Source of the DNA: Verrucomicrobiota bacterium
GTDB taxonomy: Bacteria; Verrucomicrobiota; Verrucomicrobiia; Limisphaerales; UBA11358
Direction: 5' to 3'
DNA: 12,105 nt
Assembly: GCA_026225155.1 (NCBI GenBank)
Contig: JAMFSG010000053.1
Span: 1-12,105, forward strand
The notes under the pieces: generated by a model
The model's input: only the letters and a program-made list of their open reading frames with translations
Told to the model about the DNA's origin: nothing
Databases searched by the model: none
In this document: piece after piece, positions 1 through 6,722 of the stretch
Numbering within the stretch: the first letter of the stretch is position 1
Layout of the letters: the number at the start of each line of letters is the position of its first letter
Position numbers and translations under genes: made by a program

Positions 1-863
1 GCCGCCTGAAAGTCATGGAAGCCGAGGGCATCAAATTTGTCTGCAACACCGAGGTCGGGAAAAATTATCCGGCGGAAAAAATTTTGAAGGAATTTGACGC
101 CGTGGTGCTGGCGACGGGCGCGACCAAGCCGCGTGATTTGCTGATCGAAGGTCGTCCGTTGAAAGGCATTCATTTCGCGATGGATTTTCTCACCGCGAAC
201 ACAAAAGCCATTTTGGACAATCATAAGAATGGCGGTTTCATCACGGCGGACGGCAAAGACGTCGTTGTGATCGGCGGCGGCGATACGGGAACCGATTGCG
301 TTGGCACTTCGATCCGGCACGGTTGCAAATCGCTCGTGCAGGTGGAAATTTTGCCGAAAGCGCCGCTCGAACGCGCGAAGGATAATCCGTGGCCCGAATG
401 GCCGAAGACTTACAAACTCGATTACGGCCAGGAAGAAGCCGCCGCGAAATTCGGCGCCGACCCGCGCGTCTATGTGACGACCGCGACGAAATTTGAAGGC
501 GACGAACATGGCCACGTCAAAGCGGTTCACACCGTGCAAGTCGAATGGACGAAAAACGACAAAGGCCAGTTCATCCCGAAAAATGTTCCCGGCAGCGAAA
601 AAGTTTTGCCCGCGCAACTCGTTCTGCTCGCGATGGGTTTTCTCGGGCCGGAACAGCCGTTGCTCGAATCGCTCGGCATCGAACGCGATCCGCGTTCCAA
701 CGCCAAAGCCGATTTTGAAAAATACACGACGAACATCCCGAAAGTTTTTGCCGCCGGCGATTGTCGTCGCGGCCAAAGCCTCGTTGTCTGGGCGTTCAAC
801 GAAGGCCGCGGCGCCGCGCGCGAGTGCGACAAGTTTTTGATGGGCAAAACGGATTTGCCGTAA
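1..863 (+). CDS. gltD: Glutamate synthase (NADPH) small subunit, C-terminal part (5' end outside window)
   Basis: This is the last ~286 codons of the beta subunit of glutamate synthase. The subunit takes electrons from NAD(P)H through FAD and iron-sulfur centres and passes them to the large subunit GltB, which makes glutamate from glutamine and 2-oxoglutarate in the cytoplasm. The frame is open from base 3; the ATG at 15 is internal, because the residues before it (RLKV) continue the family pattern. Visible motifs are the NAD(P)-binding Rossmann loop VVVIGGGDTGTDCVGT (about 261-310) and the C-terminal FAD-contacting segment VFAAGDCRRGQSLVVWAFNEGR-like (about 743-805), both typical of GltD. 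The N-terminal iron-sulfur and first FAD motifs would lie upstream of the window, as would gltB if it is adjacent. Related oxidoreductases (dihydropyrimidine dehydrogenase subunit, NfnB) share the fold, but the spacing and C-terminus fit GltD best. The reading frame is intact up to TAA at 861. Confidence 0.93.
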   Translation, partial: RLKVMEAEGIKFVCNTEVGKNYPAEKILKEFDAVVLATGATKPRDLLIEGRPLKGIHFAMDFLTANTKAILDNHKNGGFITADGKDVVVIGGGDTGTDCVGTSIRHGCKSLVQVEILPKAPLERAKDNPWPEWPKTYKLDYGQEEAAAKFGADPRVYVTTATKFEGDEHGHVKAVHTVQVEWTKNDKGQFIPKNVPGSEKVLPAQLVLLAMGFLGPEQPLLESLGIERDPRSNAKADFEKYTTNIPKVFAAGDCRRGQSLVVWAFNEGRGAARECDKFLMGKTDLP

Positions 864-896
864 ATTTTTTGGCGGCGCGTCAAATAAGGTGAAGGG

Positions 897-926
897 GAGT
901 TGGCGTAAATCATTTTCGTCCAACTC
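897..926 (+). terminator. Weak stem-loop downstream of gltD
   Basis: A perfect 7-bp inverted repeat, GAGTTGG (897-903) and CCAACTC (920-926), with a 16-base loop lies 34 bases after the gltD stop. No T-run follows, so it is at best a weak or factor-assisted terminator, or simply a chance stem. The rest of the 864-958 gap shows no other recognisable site. Confidence 0.25.
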
Positions 927-958
927 ATTGCAAACGTGTGCAATTAAAAACCTGAACC

Positions 959-1468
959 ATGACTGAAAGCATTCCGAAGCTGCGTATTCTTACCATCCGC
1001 GACCAGCGGGTTTTACTTGATACCGATCTGGCCAAACTTTACGGGGTTGAAACGCGGGCATTGAACCAAGCCGTGAAGCGCAACTCTGAACGTTTTCCGC
1101 CAGAATTTGCTTTTATTTTGAAGCGCGATGAAATTTTGAGCATATCACAAACTGTGACATCCTTGAGTCGGCTCAAATTTTCCAAAAGCGTCCAAGTTTT
1201 TACCGAACATGGCGCGCTTCAAGCGGCGAATGTTTTGAATAGTCCGCTCGCGGTTCAGATGAGTCTTTACGTCATTCGGGCTTTTTTGAAGATGCGCGAG
1301 GAACTTACCGCCAATGCGACGATTCTCAAGCGGCTCGCCGAAATTGATAAATCTTTGTTCGTTCACGATTCCGCATTGAAAGATCTTTACCAAAAACTTC
1401 TGCCCTTGCTTGCGCCGCCGCCCGAAAAACCAAAACGCCGCATCGGCTTTCTTCAAGACGAGGAATGA
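959..1468 (+). CDS. ORF6N-domain protein (phage antirepressor-like DNA-binding domain)
   Basis: This 169-residue protein carries an ORF6N domain at about residues 7-95. The diagnostic stretch is IRDQRVLLDTDLAKLYGVET, followed by LNQAVKRNSERFPPEFAF. The C-terminal third (about 110-169) is a predicted helical or coiled segment ending in a basic, proline-rich PPPEKPKRRIGF tail, which is the usual layout of stand-alone chromosomal ORF6N proteins. ORF6N is named from phage proteins and is thought to bind DNA; the cellular role of the chromosomal copies is not settled. The start at 959 gives the family's usual N-terminus, but no clear Shine-Dalgarno site precedes it. The gene stands alone on this strand, and its stop lies three bases from the convergent response-regulator stop. 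No phage genes lie nearby, so it need not be part of a prophage. Confidence 0.85.
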   Translation: MTESIPKLRILTIRDQRVLLDTDLAKLYGVETRALNQAVKRNSERFPPEFAFILKRDEILSISQTVTSLSRLKFSKSVQVFTEHGALQAANVLNSPLAVQMSLYVIRAFLKMREELTANATILKRLAEIDKSLFVHDSALKDLYQKLLPLLAPPPEKPKRRIGFLQDEE

Positions 1469-1471
1469 TTT

Positions 1472-2167
1472 TTACGCGATCAATTTATATCCAACGCCAT
1501 GAATCGTGAGCAGATGCTTAGGCTCACCGCTGTTGTCGCCGAGTTTTTTGCGGAGTTGCACGATGACTTGGTCCAGCGTGCGCGTCGTGCCGTAATAATT
1601 GTAGCCCCAGACTTCGTTCAGCAATTTATCGCGCGACAAAACTTCGCCAACGCGTGTGTGAAAAATTTGGAGCAGTTTTAATTCTTTGGCCGTGAGTTCT
1701 TCAGTCGTTTTGCCGCGCTTCAATTGAAAAGTTTTTGGATCAATCGTCGCCGAACCGATTTGAAAAATTGATTCGTCCGTCTCGTCGGTTGATTTGAGAT
1801 TGCTGCCACGACGCAGCAACGCTTGGATTCGCGCCAGCAATTCGCGCACGCCGAACGGCTTTGTAACGTAATCGTCCGCACCGAGATCGAGGCCGATGAC
1901 TTTGTCAATCTCCTGACCTTTGGCGGTCAACATGAGGATCGGCGCGGAAATTTTTTTCGCGCGCAGTTGTTTACAAATATCATAACCGCTCGCGCCCGGC
2001 AGCATCACGTCCAGCACGATCAGCGTCGGCTGAAATTTGGTCACAGCCGCAACCGCTTCGTCACCGCGATTGCATGAGGCGATTTCGTAGCCTTCGCTTT
2101 TCAAAACTTCTTCGAGCCCCAGCAAAATATGCGGGTCATCTTCGACGATGAGAATTTTAGTTTTCAT
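1472..2167 (-). CDS. OmpR/PhoB-family response regulator
   Basis: This is a two-domain transcription regulator of 231 residues. The receiver domain (about 3-120) has all canonical residues: acidic pair D10/D11 in VEDD, phospho-acceptor D53 in LDVMLP, T81 in LTAK and K103 in TKPF. The winged-helix DNA-binding domain (about 132-230) has ELTAKELKLLQIF, the recognition region TRTLDQVIVQLRKKL and the closing GVGYKL, typical of OmpR/PhoB. I chose the ATG at 2167 because MKTKILIVEDD starts exactly where the family does; a longer in-frame start at 2206 would add 13 unrelated residues. The ATG overlaps the kinase stop as ATGA, so translation is probably coupled and the kinase is its likely partner. 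It is the last gene of the operon. Its target may include the 11-bp-periodic repeats at 6626-6669 (inference). Confidence 0.95.
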   Translation of the reverse strand: MKTKILIVEDDPHILLGLEEVLKSEGYEIASCNRGDEAVAAVTKFQPTLIVLDVMLPGASGYDICKQLRAKKISAPILMLTAKGQEIDKVIGLDLGADDYVTKPFGVRELLARIQALLRRGSNLKSTDETDESIFQIGSATIDPKTFQLKRGKTTEELTAKELKLLQIFHTRVGEVLSRDKLLNEVWGYNYYGTTRTLDQVIVQLRKKLGDNSGEPKHLLTIHGVGYKLIA

Positions 2168-4284
2168 GTTGTCTCTGCCGAGATTGGAATTCGCAAAATG
2201 AAACAACTGCCGCCGTCGTCACGTGATTCGTAAATGACATCGCCGCCGTGGGCGCGGGCGATCTGGCGCGCGATCGTCAGTCCCAGACCCGAACCTTGAA
2301 TGCCACTGGCGAGTGAATCGTGGGCGCGATAAAATTTCTCGAAGATTTTTTTCTCGCTGCCGCGCGGCACACCGGAACCGCGATCCAAAACTTGGATTTC
2401 CGCGTGGGGCAGGGGCGATTGTTTTTGCCCAACCTGCAATGTGATTTCTTTACCGGGAGCGCCAGCATCTTGCTGGCGTGCTGGCAATGGCAGACTGGCC
2501 GGCAAGATGCCGGCGCTCCCGGTGGAATATTTTTCCGCGTTGGACAAAAGATTTACGATAATTTGCGACAACGCGTCGGCGTCGCCGCGCACAGAAATTT
2601 TTGTTTCCGGCAATTCACAATCAAATTTGAATCCGTTCGCTTCGAGATGCGGACGAAATGTTTCCGCTGTTGTGCGGACGATTTCCGTCAAATCGCACGG
2701 CTGAAAATTATATTTTTTCTCGCCGCTTTCCATGCGCGAAAAATCGAGGACGTTGTTGATGAGCCGTGTCAGCCGCGCGGCTTCGGCGGTGATGATTTGT
2801 AGATAAGATTTTTGTTTCGCCGCATCCGTGACGCGATTTTCCGCGAGCAATTCCGAAAACATGCGGATCGAAGTCAACGGCGTTTTCAATTCGTGCGAAA
2901 CGTTGCTGACGAAATCGGTTTTTTGCCGCGCGAGTTTCAACTCGGAATTCAGGTTGCTGACGATGAGCCAACTGCCGACGCCGATCGCCAGCAAGAGCAG
3001 GGCGACGAGCAATCCGAGCGTAAATTTCGCCGTGCGCGCGGCCTGTGTGAGCTGCGCGGGGTTCGCAAGATACGCGGCGATTTCCCAATGCGGCAATGCG
3101 TCGCCGATTTCCGTGGCGACAAACGGACGTTTCCAATTTGCCGAAAAACCGCTGCGCGAAACCGCAACGGGTTTGGCGTTGTCATCCAAAAGTGCGAGGC
3201 AAATTTCATTTTGCAATTCGCGGTCCGGCTGCACCAAGCCGCGTAAATTTTCTACGACGCGGTTCAAATTCAGTTGCGCGCCAAAAATCAAATCCGATTC
3301 GCTTTTGAGCCGATGCCAGAACATCAGCTTGAGTTTGTTTTGCAAAAAACGCGCGAGCATTCCGTCGCTTTCGTTGCCGATGAGTTGGGCGAATTCCGCT
3401 TCCTCCGGAACGACGCGCGACAAATTGGCCTGCGGTTCATTGGCGAGACTTTCAGATTTGTCCTTGTCGGCGATTTGATAAGCCTGGCTTTGCGGACTGA
3501 CTTTGCGCACTTCCGCCGCCTTGTAATTGAAGGAACTTTTAAGCTGTTGCCCATTCATCGCGCCGATTGAATCCGCAGTGACTTGACGAACGGAATCGCT
3601 TTGATCTTCCGATAATTTTTTTTGCGCAGCATTGTCATACGCAATTTTCGCTGGCGCCGCGGCGGTAGGAACCGCGAGTTGATCTGTCTGTTTGGCAGAC
3701 GAAATTTTTTCAACTGCGCGCGCATTTTGGGCAGTTGCAAATGTGCTTGCTGCCGAACCGTCCAAAGTTGGCGAAGATTGGCCGGGCGAATTGCGCGTCA
3801 GATTGGAAGCTCCGCCGCCAATTCCGCCAAAGCTAGAATTATTGTTGGCAATGGCGTTGTTGGGACTGCGATAAACTTCGACCACTTCGCGGTTGCCGAG
3901 AAAAGCGCTATTGTCCAAACGAAACATTTGCGCGTCCGGTCGCGCGTTCGGCGGCGGCGAAAGAATTTTTCCCGAAAGCGTGACGCAAAATCCGACTTCG
4001 GCCAGCGGCCAGAGTTCGCGGATTTTGTCGTCGAACTGCGCGGCGATTTCATTCGGGTCGTGATTGCCGACCAGATTTTCCACCTGCGCGCCGAATTGTT
4101 GCTGCTGTTGCGCGAGCGAATCGGAAATATTTTGCGCGAGCGAATCGGTGACGTGCTGATACAAAAGCGATTGCTGGCGTTCGAGCAAAAATTGCTGGTC
4201 GCGCAACGAACGCACGGCCAGCCAAGCGAGCACAAGGCTCGGCAGCAAAACCGCGAGCACGAAAATCACCGCGACTTTTTTCAT
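2164..4284 (-). CDS. Membrane sensor histidine kinase with large extracytoplasmic domain and an in-frame repeat insertion
   Basis: The product is 706 residues. TM1 is about residues 4-24, followed by an extracytoplasmic region of nearly 400 residues, TM2 at about 421-443, and then directly the HisKA domain with FVSNVSHELKTPL (phospho-acceptor H464). No HAMP domain is evident. The ATP-binding domain has an N box around N578/N582 (NLLSNAEKY), G1 DRGSG (634-638), F box FEKFYRA (648-654) and G2 GSGLGL (664-669), so all catalytic motifs are present. The extracytoplasmic part has a coiled, Gln-rich start (about 30-72), a globular segment, and a low-complexity Asn/Ser/Gly/Ala/Gln-rich stretch (about 141-290). 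Residues 588-611 are encoded by a palindromic repeat (2452-2523) and lie between the N and G1 boxes. The ATG at 4284 shares its A with the upstream gene's stop (TGATG); a TTG one codon earlier is possible. Its partner is the downstream regulator. The stimulus cannot be read from the sequence. Confidence 0.93.
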   Translation of the reverse strand: MKKVAVIFVLAVLLPSLVLAWLAVRSLRDQQFLLERQQSLLYQHVTDSLAQNISDSLAQQQQQFGAQVENLVGNHDPNEIAAQFDDKIRELWPLAEVGFCVTLSGKILSPPPNARPDAQMFRLDNSAFLGNREVVEVYRSPNNAIANNNSSFGGIGGGASNLTRNSPGQSSPTLDGSAASTFATAQNARAVEKISSAKQTDQLAVPTAAAPAKIAYDNAAQKKLSEDQSDSVRQVTADSIGAMNGQQLKSSFNYKAAEVRKVSPQSQAYQIADKDKSESLANEPQANLSRVVPEEAEFAQLIGNESDGMLARFLQNKLKLMFWHRLKSESDLIFGAQLNLNRVVENLRGLVQPDRELQNEICLALLDDNAKPVAVSRSGFSANWKRPFVATEIGDALPHWEIAAYLANPAQLTQAARTAKFTLGLLVALLLLAIGVGSWLIVSNLNSELKLARQKTDFVSNVSHELKTPLTSIRMFSELLAENRVTDAAKQKSYLQIITAEAARLTRLINNVLDFSRMESGEKKYNFQPCDLTEIVRTTAETFRPHLEANGFKFDCELPETKISVRGDADALSQIIVNLLSNAEKYSTGSAGILPASLPLPARQQDAGAPGKEITLQVGQKQSPLPHAEIQVLDRGSGVPRGSEKKIFEKFYRAHDSLASGIQGSGLGLTIARQIARAHGGDVIYESRDDGGSCFILRIPISAETT
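2452..2523 (-). repeat. REPIN-like inverted repeat (GGAG family) inside the histidine kinase gene
   Basis: Two 26-base arms, 2452-2477 and 2498-2523, are reverse complements at 24 of 26 positions, separated by 20 bases. Each arm is itself REP-like: a GGAG head followed by a short palindrome (GCCAGCATCTTGCTGGC at 2461-2477: 7-bp stem, 3-base loop; GCCGGCAAGATGCCGGC at 2498-2514). Two REPs in inverted orientation is the REPIN arrangement known from RAYT-associated repeats. The element is 72 bp, a multiple of three, and on the minus strand reads TGSAGILPAS...QDAGAPG without a stop, so the kinase frame is kept. No RAYT transposase gene lies in the window. Confidence 0.8.
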
Positions 4285-4685
4285 CAATTTTTTCCGTCAG
4301 CGCCGCCGGATTTTTTGTGAGTTTCTCGGACTAAAATTTTCGCGCTGACGTTGCCGCCTTCGCCAGTCGTGAAAATATGGCGATGCCCCTTGAATTCATA
4401 AACGATCACCAGCGCTTTGTTCCAACCTGGCGTCGGGTCGGCGTGCAGCCATTCTGGCCGAGCAAAAAATTCGACGTTCGGCTGGCGGAGCAAATCATTC
4501 ACACGCGCAGTTACATCTGAAAAATTGGCGCCCGAACCGTAAGTTGCGGAGATGATCAATAAATTGGCGAGTGATGATTTAACGGCTGACGGCGGCATGG
4601 CAACATCAGATTCATGCTGAGAAGTTGCGCAGCCGGTGAGGGCAACGCTAGCGATGAAGCCGAGAAAAAGCAGGAATTTTTTCAT
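4284..4685 (-). CDS. Small lipoprotein with DUF3395-like domain
   Basis: This 133-residue protein has a lipoprotein signal: MKKFLLFLGFIASVALTGC, with lipobox LTGC and the lipidated Cys at residue 19. It should therefore be anchored in the envelope. The mature part (about residues 42-120) reads ISATYGSGANFSDVTARVND, then a DP-x-P-G-x-K segment and VIVYEFKGHRHIFTTGEGG. That pattern (A-x-YG, DVT, DP.PG..K.L.V.Y) resembles the DUF3395-type domain found at the C-terminus of some DnaJ proteins. I make this assignment from memory with moderate confidence, and no enzymatic motif is visible. The stop TGA overlaps the kinase ATG by one base, so the two are likely co-translated and the protein may be an accessory input to the kinase (inference). 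The rhodanese-like gene ends 39 bases upstream. No strong Shine-Dalgarno site precedes its ATG. Confidence 0.82.
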   Translation of the reverse strand: MKKFLLFLGFIASVALTGCATSQHESDVAMPPSAVKSSLANLLIISATYGSGANFSDVTARVNDLLRQPNVEFFARPEWLHADPTPGWNKALVIVYEFKGHRHIFTTGEGGNVSAKILVRETHKKSGGADGKN

Positions 4686-4724
4686 GAGATTGATGATGCG
4701 TGACGCTGTCGGTCTTGGGCAACT

Positions 4725-5225
4725 TCATTTTACTTCCGTGCCGTCAAACGGAATGGAAGTGGTGCGCACGTTCAGCAACGGGCCTAATTCAAAAATGTTT
4801 GTGTAGCCGTAAGATCGCAGCGATGTGTAAGTCGAAATATTCAGCGAAGCGGACGGAGCCTTCGACGCGAAGGAAATCGGGCTGCCGATAAAATTGTTAT
4901 TGCAGTAGATCAAGATTTTGGAGCTTTTCGTGGGAATTATTTTTGCCAAAGTTTCGGCGGTGAAATCAGTGAACTGAAGATTCACCGCGCCGCGAATGTG
5001 CCGGAGTTCATATTTTGAAGCGCTTCTCGCGTCTAAAGCAACCGCTGTTTTGTCAGTCATCGCTTCGATAAACTGCGGCTCGGTCAAACGATGCGATTCC
5101 CGTTCGCTCGCGGAAGCGACGACAATTTTTTGAAATTCTTTGTAGTCAATAAGCCGGTTGGGAATCTGGTCGGCCATAAGAATTGAACTGACGCTCAAAA
5201 ATAGCGTGAAAAATAATGTTTTCAT
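4725..5225 (-). CDS. Exported rhodanese-like domain protein
   Basis: This 166-residue protein has an N-terminal signal peptide (about residues 1-18, ending near LMA/DQ), so it probably acts outside the cytoplasm. The rhodanese fold covers about residues 45-160: ALDARSASKYELRHIRGAVN is the CH2A-like segment, and ILIYCNNNF holds the putative catalytic Cys at residue 108. Rhodaneses transfer sulfane sulfur, or act as redox or phosphatase-like domains. The loop after this Cys (NNNFIG) lacks the Arg that closes the CxxxxR loop of classical sulfurtransferases, so the chemistry is uncertain, although the Cys is kept. The tail YGYTNIFELGPLLNVRTT fits a subgroup of exported rhodanese-like proteins. 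It lies 50 bases after the VWA gene and 39 before the lipoprotein gene, on the same strand, which indicates co-transcription. A role in periplasmic redox sensing alongside the kinase is possible but unproven. Confidence 0.87.
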   Translation of the reverse strand: MKTLFFTLFLSVSSILMADQIPNRLIDYKEFQKIVVASASERESHRLTEPQFIEAMTDKTAVALDARSASKYELRHIRGAVNLQFTDFTAETLAKIIPTKSSKILIYCNNNFIGSPISFASKAPSASLNISTYTSLRSYGYTNIFELGPLLNVRTTSIPFDGTEVK

Positions 5226-5275
5226 TTTAATCGTCTGAAAGTTTTTCCTCGGTTTGTTTTAGGCAATCACAAAAC

Positions 5276-6598
5276 TCATTTTGAATTGCGCGTGTTGTAA
5301 GACTGCGATTGCAAAACTTTGCGTGTCGCGGAACCGTCAAATGAGCTGCTGCCAAAACCGCCAATGGAATCGCTGACGTCTTCAAGGTTATTTGTTTCTG
5401 CGCGGATTTGGCTTTGGACAGCGGCGGGCGCGTTGGCGAAAGTTCCATTGAGTGCGGCGGATTGTTTTTTGAGAATTGTCGCGGCCTGCGCGTAGTTTCC
5501 TGCGTCGGCTTGCGCGATGGCTTCGTCTTTGGCGACGGCGGTCAGCATCAATTCTTTTTGTGCGACGACCGTGCCGTTCACGGATTTGTCAGAATCCAAT
5601 TGGTCTTCGGTGAAATTAATTTTCGCGACGTCATCGGCGGATCCGGTTGCGCCGCCGTTCAATTCGTCAGTGTAACTGGCTTTGGCGCTGGCGATTTCCG
5701 ATTGTTTACCATCCACGAGGCAGCGTAAAAATAGGTAACGATTTTGGCCGGTCGTGAATTGGCTCAGATTCACCGTTGCTTTTTGGTCGGCAAATTTTTC
5801 GGCGCGCCCGATGAAGCCAAGCGGCTTCACGCCGTCGGGACAAATGATTTCAATCCGCACATCGCGCGCGGCGACGGTCAGCATTTCGCCGAGTTCCTTC
5901 GCGAAAATCTGCGGCAATTTTTCGGTGTCCTGGACGTAATAATAATTCGCGTCGCTTGCCTCGGCCAAACCGGCCATCAAATCTTCGTTGTAATCATCGC
6001 CGACGCCGATGGTCGTGACGGAAATGCCGCGCTCGGCCAGACTGCTGCCGAACCGGCGCAAATCGCGCGGCGTGCTCGGCCCGACATTTGCCAAACCGTC
6101 GGAAAGCAAAATGACGCGGTTGATGCGTTTCGACGAAAGATATTCTTCGAGTTGATCCGCGCCGGTTTTGACGCCGGCATAAAGCGCCGTGCTGCCGTTC
6201 GCCTCGATGCTTTCGATTTTTTCCTTCAACGCATCTTTGTCTTCGACTTTTTGCGCGGGCACGAGCACTTGCGCTTCGTCGCTGAAAATGACGAGCGAAA
6301 AAATGTCGTTGGGCGTGAGGCGATCAACCAATTGCATCGCCGCCTGTTTGGTTTTTTCCAGTTTCGCGCCGGTCATCGAACCAGAACGGTCAATGACGAC
6401 GGCGAGGTTCAGCGGCGTGCGCTGCGATTTTTTCTTTTCCGAAATGGCCGACAGATCAATCTTTACGACGATTTCCTGTGGCGAATTTTTTAAGACAGAG
6501 TCGCGTTCGGGCACGAGTTTTAGTTGCAAGGTTTCTCCGGCGAACAAAGTTGTCGTGCACATTGCGGCCAGACCGAGGGCGGACAGAATTTTTTTCAT
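5276..6598 (-). CDS. Secreted von Willebrand factor type A domain protein
   Basis: This is a 440-residue protein with a signal peptide (about residues 1-20, cleavage near LFA/GE). A beta-rich lead-in (22-60) is followed by a VWA domain (about 63-235) with a complete metal-ion-dependent adhesion site: D70-x-S72-x-S74 in VVIDRSGSM, T137 in GSTALY and D167 in LLSDGLANVG. VWA domains bind protein ligands through the metal. The C-terminal part (about 240-440) is beta-rich, then helical around KELMLTAVAKDEAIAQADAGNYAQAATIL, and ends in a Ser/Gly-rich tail. This resembles bacterial YfbK-type VWA proteins. I chose the ATG at 6598 because it begins the signal peptide; an in-frame GTG at 6640 would put 14 polar residues ahead of it. 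It is the first gene of the minus-strand operon and has no clear Shine-Dalgarno site. The region 6599-6722 upstream holds the likely promoter and operator. Confidence 0.92.
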   Translation of the reverse strand: MKKILSALGLAAMCTTTLFAGETLQLKLVPERDSVLKNSPQEIVVKIDLSAISEKKKSQRTPLNLAVVIDRSGSMTGAKLEKTKQAAMQLVDRLTPNDIFSLVIFSDEAQVLVPAQKVEDKDALKEKIESIEANGSTALYAGVKTGADQLEEYLSSKRINRVILLSDGLANVGPSTPRDLRRFGSSLAERGISVTTIGVGDDYNEDLMAGLAEASDANYYYVQDTEKLPQIFAKELGEMLTVAARDVRIEIICPDGVKPLGFIGRAEKFADQKATVNLSQFTTGQNRYLFLRCLVDGKQSEIASAKASYTDELNGGATGSADDVAKINFTEDQLDSDKSVNGTVVAQKELMLTAVAKDEAIAQADAGNYAQAATILKKQSAALNGTFANAPAAVQSQIRAETNNLEDVSDSIGGFGSSSFDGSATRKVLQSQSYNTRNSK

Positions 6599-6625
6599 GC
6601 CGCGATTTTTGCCCGGACGCGAAAA

Positions 6626-6669
6626 TAAATTGTCAGTCACGCATGAAAAACTTGTAAAAAATTTGTCAG
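6626..6669 (-). promoter_or_regulatory. Putative OmpR/PhoB-type operator: 11-bp-phased direct repeats
   Basis: Read on the minus strand from 6669 to 6626, the sequence divides into four 11-mers: CTGACAAATTT (6669-6659), TTTACAAGTTT (6658-6648), TTCATGCGTGA (6647-6637) and CTGACAATTTA (6636-6626). The first, second and fourth share the pattern (C/T)T(G/T)ACAA. Direct repeats at 11-bp steps are the known binding format of OmpR/PhoB-family regulators, and the operon starting at 6598 encodes such a regulator. The array lies 28 bases before the VWA start and 53 before the divergent start at 6723. No confident -10 box could be placed. The site is AT-rich, so chance similarity is possible. Confidence 0.4.
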
Positions 6670-6722
6670 ACTGCGGCCAAAACGATTTTGCTTTTTTACC
6701 CCGTTGCCGTCATCTTCCGCGC

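Noticed and set aside
959..1468. Prophage or toxin-antitoxin locus suggested by the ORF6N domain
   Set aside because: Neighbours on both sides are ordinary chromosomal genes, and no integrase, phage structural gene or paired small toxin gene is present.
5744..6493. Long open frame (249 codons) on the plus strand opposite the VWA gene
   Set aside because: It is rich in Arg, Phe and Gly with no recognisable domain, and the opposite strand has a complete VWA protein with signal peptide and MIDAS motif. It is a shadow.
6189..6722. Upstream extension of the pseudo-receiver frame
   Set aside because: The frame is open by chance over the VWA gene. The receiver-like domain starts exactly at ATG 6723.
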